A stretch of 64,000 bases of DNA from contig CACGPU010000004.1 in assembly GCA_902575065.1 (NCBI GenBank), positions 1 through 64,000 of the forward strand. The letters run 5' to 3'. The position numbers and the translations under genes are program-made. Source of the DNA: an uncultured Alphaproteobacteria bacterium. Lineage in GTDB: Bacteria > Pseudomonadota > Alphaproteobacteria > HIMB59. The notes beneath the pieces are model-generated. The model saw only the letters and a program-made list of their open reading frames with translations. It did no database searches and had not been told where the DNA came from. This document shows, one piece after another, positions 1 through 7,446 of this stretch; the stretch's first letter is position 1, and each line of letters starts with the position of its first letter.

Positions 1-1
1 A

Positions 2-1003
2 GTTTTTAAAAACGAATTATCCAGTGTAAAGGTTAAGATTGTCTGTGATAAAGTAAAGAAAAAGGCAAATCAAGTTTCATCAGTCCTAAATTGTAAAGCA
101 GTTTACAGTGAAGAAAATTTAATTTCATCATCCGATATTGATGTAATATTAATTTGTACTGAGTCAGGTAAACACTATCATCATGCTTTGACCTCAATAA
201 ATGCTGGTAAACATGTTATTGTTGAAAAACCTCCAGCATTAATACCAGAACAAATTAAAGAATTGGAAAAATTATCATCAAGTAAAAACTTAATGTTTGC
301 TGTTATTTTCCAAAATCGCTTTAATCCCTCAATGCTTAAGTTAAAGGAAAGCTTTGAGAAGAATAAATTTGGAAAAATCACACTCGCAACAATTCGGTTA
401 AGATGGTGTCGCTACCAAGATTATTATGAGGATGGTTGGCATGGCACCTGGCGAATGGATGGCGGAGTCATCAGTCAGCAAGCTATTCATCACATTGATG
501 CTTTACAGTGGGTGTGTGGAGAAATAGATGAAGTGTGTTCAAGCACAGGTAATATGTTAAATAATTTAGAGGCTGAAGACACCATAACAGCTTTAATAAA
601 ATTTAAATCTGGAGCTATGGGAGTTATTGAGGCCACAACAGCAGCGAGACCAGAGGACTTTGAAGCATCTATGTCAATAGTAGGTGAAAAGGGCATTGCT
701 GTTATTGGAGGGATTGCTTTGAATAAAATTAAGACTTGGAAATTTGTAAATCCTAATAAAGAAGATTTAAAAATACCAGAGCTTTACTCTCAGGAAGTTC
801 CAACAGGCTATGGCCTTTCACATGGACCTTTATTACAAGAAATAATTAATAGATTAAAAAAAGGTAATCTTACACCACCAATTTCAGGAACAGATAGCCT
901 ATCAACTGTTAAACTAGTTCATGCATTGTATTCAAGTGATGAAAGTAAATCTTGGGTTAAAATAGATGACAATCCCATTTCAACGAGATTGGGAAAAAAT
1001 TAA
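2..1003 (+). CDS. Gfo/Idh/MocA family NAD(P)-dependent oxidoreductase (5' end outside window)
   Basis: The frame is open from base 2 to the stop at 1001-1003, so the gene enters from the left and only its last 333 residues are seen. The visible part begins just after the expected N-terminal GxGxxG loop and shows the family pattern VILICTESGKHYHHA followed by AGKHVIVEKPP, which carries the EKP lysine. A C-terminal Gfo/Idh domain follows, with the GGVISQQAIHHIDALQW helix bearing the usual histidines. Members oxidise or reduce sugars, sugar nucleotides and cyclitols; the substrate cannot be read here. It lies 18 bases before an AroE homologue at the head of a polysaccharide locus. The ttg at 188 is internal and is not a real start. 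Confidence 0.88.
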   Translation, partial: VFKNELSSVKVKIVCDKVKKKANQVSSVLNCKAVYSEENLISSSDIDVILICTESGKHYHHALTSINAGKHVIVEKPPALIPEQIKELEKLSSSKNLMFAVIFQNRFNPSMLKLKESFEKNKFGKITLATIRLRWCRYQDYYEDGWHGTWRMDGGVISQQAIHHIDALQWVCGEIDEVCSSTGNMLNNLEAEDTITALIKFKSGAMGVIEATTAARPEDFEASMSIVGEKGIAVIGGIALNKIKTWKFVNPNKEDLKIPELYSQEVPTGYGLSHGPLLQEIINRLKKGNLTPPISGTDSLSTVKLVHALYSSDESKSWVKIDDNPISTRLGKN

Positions 1004-1021
1004 TATAGTTTAAAAATACAT

Positions 1022-2056
1022 ATGGAAATTTTAAATTTTATAGAAAATAAAAATCTTAATCTTAATAAAACAGAGTATTATGCAGCAATATTTGGTTTAA
1101 CGCCCTCAAAAGGAGCTAGGTCACCAAAATTATGGAATGCAGCTTTTGACGGATTAAATTTTCCAGGTTTTATGTATCCAATGGATGTTTTGCCCGAAAA
1201 CCTCGAGGCTCTTATGAATAATTTACGAATTGACAAAAGATTCATTGGAGGCTCTGTAGCGGTGCCTTACAAAACTGATATTATCAAATTTTTGGATGAT
1301 ATAGATGAAGAGGCTAAAAATATAGAAGCTGTTAATTGTATTTATCGAAATAAAGATGGAAAACTAATTGGTTCAAATACTGACGGTGCAGGAGCTCTTT
1401 GGAGCCTTGAAAATGTATATGGTAATATAAATGGATCAAAAGTTTTGATACTTGGAGCTGGTGGTGCTGCAGCGGCTGTAGCATCATATATTGCAAAAGC
1501 TATCGGAAAAAAAGGAAATTTATTAATTTCAAATAGAAATAAAAAAAAAACTGATAAATTTATTTCTAAGTTGTCAAACAAATGTAAGTTAAAGATTTTA
1601 GACTGGCCAGTATCTTATGAGCAATCAAAAAATCTTGATATAATAATAAACTGTACATCTGTAGGTTTCGAAAACCCTTTTAAAGATAAAAAAGGATATT
1701 ATTCTCTTAAATATTTTTCACCACTAGGGAAAATAAATGACAATACAAGAATAACTAAACTTGATAACTTTGATCAACAATATGTACTTAAAGCTGCTAA
1801 AGATATATCTAAAAATTTACACGAAACCCAACTTTTCCTGAGCCAACATAAAAATCTTCTTATTTTTGATATTGTATACCAACCTCAGACAACGTGCCTT
1901 CTTTTTTTAAGCAATTTAATTGGCCACAACTCTCTATCAGGAAATGGTATGAATTTAGAGCAGGCTGTAATTGCATTTGATAAAACTACATCAGCAACTG
2001 GAAAAAGAAATTTAAATCAAAATGAAGTAAGAAAATATATGATTGAAGCAATTTAA
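1022..2056 (+). CDS. Shikimate 5-dehydrogenase homologue (AroE family), probably a polysaccharide-locus paralogue
   Basis: 344 residues, against about 270 for housekeeping AroE. Seen: a substrate-side segment ending GARSPKLWNAAF; VPYK with the catalytic lysine K84; GSNTDG with the catalytic aspartate D121; an NADP loop LILGAGGAAAA near 143-152; and C-terminal DIVYQP and NLEQAVIAF. The serine-rich loop is altered, with only the SP of the usual HSxSP kept. About 60 extra residues (roughly 218-280) sit between CTSVGF and DIVYQP. The family reduces 3-dehydroshikimate or quinate-type substrates. Placement in a surface-sugar locus beside a DAHP-synthase homologue suggests a specialised reductase, similar in principle to aminoquinate dehydrogenases. 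It could also simply be the cell's aroE. Confidence 0.85.
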   Translation: MEILNFIENKNLNLNKTEYYAAIFGLTPSKGARSPKLWNAAFDGLNFPGFMYPMDVLPENLEALMNNLRIDKRFIGGSVAVPYKTDIIKFLDDIDEEAKNIEAVNCIYRNKDGKLIGSNTDGAGALWSLENVYGNINGSKVLILGAGGAAAAVASYIAKAIGKKGNLLISNRNKKKTDKFISKLSNKCKLKILDWPVSYEQSKNLDIIINCTSVGFENPFKDKKGYYSLKYFSPLGKINDNTRITKLDNFDQQYVLKAAKDISKNLHETQLFLSQHKNLLIFDIVYQPQTTCLLFLSNLIGHNSLSGNGMNLEQAVIAFDKTTSATGKRNLNQNEVRKYMIEAI

Positions 2057-2095
2057 TTTTTAAATAATAAAAAATCAGACTGTAAAATCTAGTAA

Positions 2096-3277
2096 ATGAA
2101 AAGTGCAACAAAAAAAAAATATAATTATATATTTATAATTGAGTCAAATAACGATTTGGACATGTTGGCTCCAATTATTTGGAAATTTGCTTCTGATAAT
2201 TCAGGAAATATTTTTGTTATTAACACCTCTCCAGGTTTATTATCAGCAAATGATCGACGAATTATTTTTATAAGAAAAAATTCATCTGTTAAATATATTG
2301 AAATTTCAAAAGACTTTAAAATTTTAGATGATATTTCCATTTATATTTACTCAAAATTAAAAGTTGGTTATTTCCATAGAAGATATTTAAATTCACTTTT
2401 ACGCTACTCGTTAAAAAAGTTCGAAAAAATTCCAATTTCAAAAGAGCTATCATCAGTTATTTTTGTATCATATTTTTTAGATCACAATGCAGTGAAAAGT
2501 GCAATTGCATGGGCTGAAAAGTACAAATTTGTCAAAGTTTTTAACAATCATGGAATCACACCATTTGTGGTAGATAAAAAACCAGATCATGATATTGAGG
2601 CACCATTGTTTAACATATGTATATTTAATAAAAATAGTGAAAATAACCTTACTTATTTTGAAGATAAAAATACTGAAAAAATTTATTCTGTACCTCGCTT
2701 CAGTAAAGAATGGTGTGATAAGCTCAGTGAGATTTATCCAAAAAAAATAACAAATATTAATAACAAAAAATTTCGAGCAACATTTATGTTATCAAAATGG
2801 TTGGAAAGAGATGATAAAGAAAAAATTTTATCAGCTATAAATATTGTATCTAAAATTGAAAATATAGAAGTTATTATAAAGCCCCACACTAGAGGGATGG
2901 TTATTGACGAAGAGTTTCCTTTAAATGTTTTAATAGCAGACGAAGAATATCACTCGAGACAAATTATTCAGGATTCTGATGTAGTTATCTTTACAAGATC
3001 AAGTATATTCTTAGACGCAATGCTTTTAAACAGAGCTGTACTTCATTTGTCATATGCAACTAAAGTAGACTTGGCAAGTAAAGATTTAAACTCATGCAAA
3101 ATTTATAATCAGCAAGATTTAGTCTCTAAATTAAATGATATCAGAAATTATGGACCGTTATATTCATCTAAGGATAGAGAAAATTGTATAAATTTTTATG
3201 CTGGAAAGGATGATGGTAAAATGTTAGACAATGTCATAAGTAAAATTAAGTTAATTACTGACAGATTAAGCAAATAA
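2096..3277 (+). CDS. CDP-glycerol glycerophosphotransferase-like / surface carbohydrate biosynthesis protein
   Basis: 393 residues with no membrane segment. The C-terminal half looks like a GT-B donor domain: VIIKPHTRGM near 260-270, then DSDVVIFTRSSIFLDAMLLNR. This is the His-containing loop and Ser/Thr-rich donor-binding pattern of CDP-glycerol:polyol-phosphate transferases and related capsule proteins. The N-terminal half is not recognisable. It sits between the AroE and DAHP-synthase homologues with 39- and 23-base gaps, so it is probably co-transcribed with them and acts on the same residue. The donor (a CDP-, CMP- or UDP-sugar) is unknown. Confidence 0.6.
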   Translation: MKSATKKKYNYIFIIESNNDLDMLAPIIWKFASDNSGNIFVINTSPGLLSANDRRIIFIRKNSSVKYIEISKDFKILDDISIYIYSKLKVGYFHRRYLNSLLRYSLKKFEKIPISKELSSVIFVSYFLDHNAVKSAIAWAEKYKFVKVFNNHGITPFVVDKKPDHDIEAPLFNICIFNKNSENNLTYFEDKNTEKIYSVPRFSKEWCDKLSEIYPKKITNINNKKFRATFMLSKWLERDDKEKILSAINIVSKIENIEVIIKPHTRGMVIDEEFPLNVLIADEEYHSRQIIQDSDVVIFTRSSIFLDAMLLNRAVLHLSYATKVDLASKDLNSCKIYNQQDLVSKLNDIRNYGPLYSSKDRENCINFYAGKDDGKMLDNVISKIKLITDRLSK

Positions 3278-3300
3278 TGTCATAGAAATTCAATTTTAAA

Positions 3301-4194
3301 ATGGTAGATAATAAATTTCCTGGAAAAGATATAACTGAAAATGATATTAAAGAAAAATTTCCTCTTTGTGCAAAAAAAAATCAAAATCACTATTCTAAAT
3401 TTGATGTAGAGGGTATTGAATTTGGCGGAAATATAATACCTGTAATGGCAGGACCAAATATGGTTGAGTCAAAAGAGTTAATATTAGATGTGGCATCAAA
3501 TGTAAAAAAAATTGGAGCACATTTCTTAAGAGGGGGTGCTTTCAAACCTTTATCATTTCCATATAGAAGTGAAAAATTTAATGAGACTAGAGAACAAGGA
3601 ATAGAATGGCTGAGAATGGCTAAAAATGATTTTAAAATCCCAATTATTACTGAGATAATGGAGGTAAAGTATTTAGAATTAATTTCAGGTGTAGCTGACA
3701 TACTTCAAATTGGATCAAGAAATATGCAAAATTATCCATTGCTAACAGCATGCGCGCAAACTGGCAAACCTATTATGTTAAAGAGACATTATGGAGCCTC
3801 ATTGAGAGATTGGTTAGGTGCAGCAGAGTACATACTTTATGAGGGAAATTCAAAATTAATTTTATGTGAAAGAGGTGTCTCCATACCTCACACTCACAGG
3901 TCTACATCTAGATTTGCTTTAGACTTGCAAGTAGTTCCTGCAGCGAAAGAGATTACTCACCTACCTATAGTAGTCGATCCCTCACATGCTACTTTTTGGC
4001 GACCATGGATAAATTCGATGTCATTAGCTGCGGTTGCAGCCGGGGCAGATGGAATTATGTTAGAGGTGCATCCTGACCCTGATAATTCAGCAGTAGATCC
4101 TTTACAACCAATTAATTATAAGCACTTTAGTGAACTAATGTATAAGATGGATACTGTTGCAAAATCCATTTATAATAGAAATATTCTTCAATAA
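3301..4194 (+). CDS. DAHP synthase homologue (type I-beta), metal-site Cys replaced by Asn
   Basis: 297 residues. The TIM-barrel signature of 3-deoxy-7-phosphoheptulonate synthases is clear: RGGAFKP (78-83), VADILQIGSRNMQN, KPIMLKRH, LILCERG, IVVDPSHAT and IMLEVHPDP. The usual GPCSVES motif reads GPNMVES, so the metal-binding cysteine is Asn53, while H229, E255 and D266 keep family spacing. Metal-independent KDO8P synthases have Asn at this position. The TSPYxFQG loop after FKP is also changed. There is no N-terminal ACT or ferredoxin-like regulatory domain, which suggests no aromatic-amino-acid feedback. Known family reaction: phosphoenolpyruvate plus an aldose phosphate gives a 3-deoxy-ulosonate phosphate. 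In this locus the product probably feeds a surface sugar. Confidence 0.85.
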   Translation: MVDNKFPGKDITENDIKEKFPLCAKKNQNHYSKFDVEGIEFGGNIIPVMAGPNMVESKELILDVASNVKKIGAHFLRGGAFKPLSFPYRSEKFNETREQGIEWLRMAKNDFKIPIITEIMEVKYLELISGVADILQIGSRNMQNYPLLTACAQTGKPIMLKRHYGASLRDWLGAAEYILYEGNSKLILCERGVSIPHTHRSTSRFALDLQVVPAAKEITHLPIVVDPSHATFWRPWINSMSLAAVAAGADGIMLEVHPDPDNSAVDPLQPINYKHFSELMYKMDTVAKSIYNRNILQ

Positions 4195-4317
4195 TTTTAT
4201 GTTTTTTAATATTTTTAATATTCGAATAATTTATAAATTTAATTAATGAACTATTTTTCTAAATTAATCAAAATTAATTTGAATAATAAATTATTATCTT
4301 TTAAAAAAAATTATTTT

Positions 4318-4322
4318 AAGGA
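4318..4322 (+). promoter_or_regulatory. Shine-Dalgarno fixing a TTG start
   Basis: AAGGA lies six bases before the TTG at 4329, inside an otherwise featureless AT-rich gap (4195-4328). No ATG is in frame nearby, so this site decides the start of the cytidylyltransferase gene. Confidence 0.6.
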
Positions 4323-4328
4323 TTTTGT

Positions 4329-5057
4329 TTGAAAGTATTAGCTGTCATTTCTGCTAGAGGGGGCTCTAAAGGAGTGCCTAGAAAAAATATTCGCGATTTT
4401 GGTGGAATTCCATTAATAGGACATATGTTTTTAAAGGCAAAAAATTGCCCGGAAATTAATAAAGTTATTTGTTCTACCGATGATAGCGAAATAGCTTCAA
4501 TAGCAAAAAATTTTGGAATTGATGTACCTTTTTTAAGACCCAAAGAATTATCAAATGACAGAGCTCCACTTATTTCCTCAACTAAACATGCTATGTTGAC
4601 GATGGATGATTTAGGTTATAGATCAGATATTATTGTTCAACTTTCTCCCACTTGTCCTTTTCTAAAAACAGAGAGTATATCTAAATCAATTAAATATGTG
4701 TCAGTAAATAATTGTGAATGTGCAGTTAGTCTAAAAAAAATTGAACATGAACATCCCTATAGAGCTAGAAAAATATTAAAAGATAATTATTTTGAAAACT
4801 TTGTTAAAGACGTAAATGTTGAAGATAAACGCTATCATTCAAGACAAGATTTACCAACACTTTATACAACAAGTGGAGCCCTTTATACTAGAAAGAGACA
4901 CTTACTTGAACAGTTCGATGAGTCTGATTTTGCTATGGGTAAACTTCGCAAAGGAATATTAATAGACGATATTGAGTCAATTAACATAGATAGAATGATT
5001 GATTTTCATTTTGCTCAATTTTTATTATCACAAGAAATTTCTAAACAATACATTTAA
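4329..5057 (+). CDS. Acylneuraminate cytidylyltransferase-like CMP-sugar synthetase
   Basis: 242 residues, start TTG with a good Shine-Dalgarno. The N-terminus has the nucleotide-binding motif ISARGGSKGVPRKN (residues 7-20), typical of NeuA and KdsB-type enzymes, then VICSTDDSEI and VQLSPTCPF (103-111), and an ILIDDIESINID stretch near the end. The family activates 3-deoxy-ulosonic acids (sialic, legionaminic, pseudaminic, Kdo) with CTP. No NeuB condensing enzyme is seen in the window. The only PEP-condensing enzyme here is the DAHP-synthase homologue just upstream, which suggests the activated sugar may derive from that product; this is inference. One base separates it from the next gene. 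Confidence 0.85.
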   Translation: MKVLAVISARGGSKGVPRKNIRDFGGIPLIGHMFLKAKNCPEINKVICSTDDSEIASIAKNFGIDVPFLRPKELSNDRAPLISSTKHAMLTMDDLGYRSDIIVQLSPTCPFLKTESISKSIKYVSVNNCECAVSLKKIEHEHPYRARKILKDNYFENFVKDVNVEDKRYHSRQDLPTLYTTSGALYTRKRHLLEQFDESDFAMGKLRKGILIDDIESINIDRMIDFHFAQFLLSQEISKQYI

Positions 5058-5058
5058 A

Positions 5059-6426
5059 ATGACAAAAGTATCAATTGTTATAAGAACTAAAAATGAAGAG
5101 AGGTGGATTGAAGCTTGTTTAAAAGAGGTATTCAATCAAACACATGATAATTTTGAAGTGATAATTGTTGATAATGAAAGCACGGATAAAACTATCAAAA
5201 AAGCAAAGTCTTTTCCTGTAAAAGTTATTAGTTTGGCTAGTTTTACTCCTGGTCGTGCAATAAATCTTGGAGTCTCCGAAAGTAAAGGAGAAATTATTGT
5301 CATACTTTCAGGTCATTGTATCCCAGTAAACAATAAATGGCTTCAAAATTTAATTAGTGATCTTGATGATCCTAATGTAGCTGGTGTTTATGGAAGACAG
5401 GAACCAATGAGCTTTTCAAGTGATAGTGATAAAAGAGATTTAGTAACAGTTTTTGGTCTAGACAAGAAAATTCAAATAAAAGATCCTTTTTTTCACAATG
5501 CAAATAGCGCAGTTCGAAAGAAATTTTTAGATAACTTTCCATTTGATGAAGAAGTAACTAATGTAGAAGATAGAGTATGGGGAATGGAAGTTATAAAAAA
5601 TGGTTATAAGATTATTTATGAGCCTCTTGCTAGTGTCTATCATTATCATGGTATCAACCATAACATGAGTCCAAGTCGCACACGAAATGTTGTACGTATT
5701 TTAGAGAGTATAGGTAAGGAAAATTCAAATCTAAACCCAAAGTACCTAAGTTCCTTTGAGTCTTCTTCATTAAAAATTACAGCATTTATTCCCACAATTG
5801 GTGATTTGGAAATGTGTGATGATACCCCATTCATTTATTATACGATAAAACGTGCATTAGAAGCAAAACATGTCAATAAAGTCGTAGTGCTAACTGATAA
5901 TAAAAAAACAGCAACAACTTGTAAAAACTTGGGAGCTGAGGTACCGTTTTTAAGACCCTCTAAATTATCCTTACCAACTTCATCAATACAAGACATCTTA
6001 AAATATGGCGTATTACAACTGCGCGAGTTGAATTATCAAACTGATTTATGTGTTGTACTCTATAAAAATTATCCTTTTCGATCTTCAAGCTTCATAGATG
6101 ATCTTATTGAGCGTTTTATCCGTGAAGGAGCAGATTGCATGCTTCCTATGAAAGATGAAGGTAGGGCTATTTGGAGAAAATCCAATGAAGATGTTGAAAC
6201 TATAAATCCTTTTATGCCAAGAGATTTAAAAAAAGACCAATTTCTGGTCTCTCATTTTGGATTGGGATTTATAACATATGCTCAACACGTAATTGATGGC
6301 AGCCTTGGCTTTGATAAAAAAGTATATTCATATCCTTTATATGATACCTTAAGCTCGTTAGAGATACGTGATAAAGAAACTATTTCAAGTGTTTCTGTAC
6401 TTTTAAAAAATTTCATGAATAGATAA
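5059..6426 (+). CDS. GT2 glycosyltransferase fused to a degenerate CMP-sugar-synthetase-like domain
   Basis: 455 residues from the ATG at 5059; a longer in-frame extension overlaps the previous gene and is unlikely. Residues 1-230 form a GT-A glycosyltransferase: VSIVIRTKNEE, VDNESTDKT (38-45), LSGHCIP in the DxD region, and EDRVWGMEVI. Residues 238-455 resemble the upstream cytidylyltransferase: LGAEVPFLRPSKLS parallels FGIDVPFLRPKELS, and VVLYKNYPF parallels VQLSPTCPF. The CTP-binding ARGGSKG loop is missing and reads IPTIGDLEMCDD instead, so this half probably binds rather than makes a CMP-sugar. The fusion suggests that the transferase uses the neighbouring enzyme's product. Confidence 0.75.
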   Translation: MTKVSIVIRTKNEERWIEACLKEVFNQTHDNFEVIIVDNESTDKTIKKAKSFPVKVISLASFTPGRAINLGVSESKGEIIVILSGHCIPVNNKWLQNLISDLDDPNVAGVYGRQEPMSFSSDSDKRDLVTVFGLDKKIQIKDPFFHNANSAVRKKFLDNFPFDEEVTNVEDRVWGMEVIKNGYKIIYEPLASVYHYHGINHNMSPSRTRNVVRILESIGKENSNLNPKYLSSFESSSLKITAFIPTIGDLEMCDDTPFIYYTIKRALEAKHVNKVVVLTDNKKTATTCKNLGAEVPFLRPSKLSLPTSSIQDILKYGVLQLRELNYQTDLCVVLYKNYPFRSSSFIDDLIERFIREGADCMLPMKDEGRAIWRKSNEDVETINPFMPRDLKKDQFLVSHFGLGFITYAQHVIDGSLGFDKKVYSYPLYDTLSSLEIRDKETISSVSVLLKNFMNR

Positions 6427-6436
6427 ATAGCCTATA

Positions 6437-7444
6437 ATGCAAATAGATATTCAGCAAAATTATGATGAAGTAGATTTTAAATTACCATGTTCAACTGAAA
6501 TGTGGCAGCGCTTCATAGAATATAAAAAACGTTTGCAAGATAGTAAATCTTACAGCCCCTCCTTATATTGGAAACAAAGAGAAGAGAGCTTTAATGTTCG
6601 CTATGAAAAAGGTTATGTTTACTTAAGTGGATTATACAAACGAGATCTTACAAAAGAAATGAGTATTGGAAATATAATTCAGAAATTGAATACTCATTTT
6701 GAAATTTACTATAGGGCATTTCTAAGAAAAGTTTTTTTTAAAAAATCAAGACCTCCTTCACCACTGATGAATACCAAAGAGGATTATATAAAAAAAAGAA
6801 AAGAGACTTATAATAAAAACTACAAAACTATAGTGAGCTCTCTCTTGGGTGAATACTATGACTTAGAGCACGAAGATGTTTATGCTAAACACATGGATAT
6901 AATTAATTGCTTAGAAAAATATATAAATAGAAGTAAAAGAAATAACTTTGTTGAAATTGGAAGTGGTTCTGGTGTTTTAGCTTTCTTAGTAGTAGAAAGA
7001 TTAGGATTTAAAAAGGCAAATTTAATTGATTTACCTATTATGATACCAGTTTGTTATTTTTGGTTATCATCATTAGCTGGAGAAAATGCTGTTGCTCTTC
7101 CAGGAGAAAAATATTCAGATGAAATAATATATAGACTGTGGAATGCTGGAGACATTGACTTAGAAAATAATTCAAATGATTTAGCGTTAAATATTACCTC
7201 ATTTCAAGAAATGAATCACAAATTAGTAAAAGACTATTTTCAAATTATCAATAGATGCTTAAAACCTAAAAGTTATTTCATGTGCGTTAATAGATGGAGC
7301 AAAGCAACTGACTTTTGGCTTTACCCATTCAAAATATTCAAAAATAGTAAAACTATTTTATTTGATGAAGATCTGACAAGTAGACATTCATCAATGAATA
7401 AAATTATCGTTAAAAAATTAATTCAATTAGAAGACAATTTTTAA
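6437..7444 (+). CDS. Putative sugar O-methyltransferase (NanM-like)
   Basis: 335 residues, ATG start 10 bases after the previous stop. The SAM-binding motif NFVEIGSGSGVLA lies near residues 172-184 and is followed by a Rossmann-type core with LIDLPIM and, later, DLALNITSFQEMNH. The N-terminal 150 residues are rich in Tyr and Lys and match the layout of the putative sugar O-methyltransferase family (TIGR04371 type) found in surface-polysaccharide loci. The likely role is methylation of a hydroxyl on a glycan or nucleotide sugar in the cytoplasm. The exact target is unknown. Confidence 0.7.
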   Translation: MQIDIQQNYDEVDFKLPCSTEMWQRFIEYKKRLQDSKSYSPSLYWKQREESFNVRYEKGYVYLSGLYKRDLTKEMSIGNIIQKLNTHFEIYYRAFLRKVFFKKSRPPSPLMNTKEDYIKKRKETYNKNYKTIVSSLLGEYYDLEHEDVYAKHMDIINCLEKYINRSKRNNFVEIGSGSGVLAFLVVERLGFKKANLIDLPIMIPVCYFWLSSLAGENAVALPGEKYSDEIIYRLWNAGDIDLENNSNDLALNITSFQEMNHKLVKDYFQIINRCLKPKSYFMCVNRWSKATDFWLYPFKIFKNSKTILFDEDLTSRHSSMNKIIVKKLIQLEDNF

Positions 7445-7446
7445 AA

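Noticed and set aside
4329..5057. Calling the cytidylyltransferase neuA and the locus a sialic or legionaminic acid pathway.
   Set aside because: No NeuB, NeuC or Neu-type epimerase and acetyltransferase set is present; only the CMP-activation step is supported.
4999..5058. N-terminal extension of the fused GT2 protein from 4999.
   Set aside because: These bases code for the end of the cytidylyltransferase in another frame; the ATG at 5059 starts directly with the GT2 strand VSIVIRTKNEE and follows the stop by one base.
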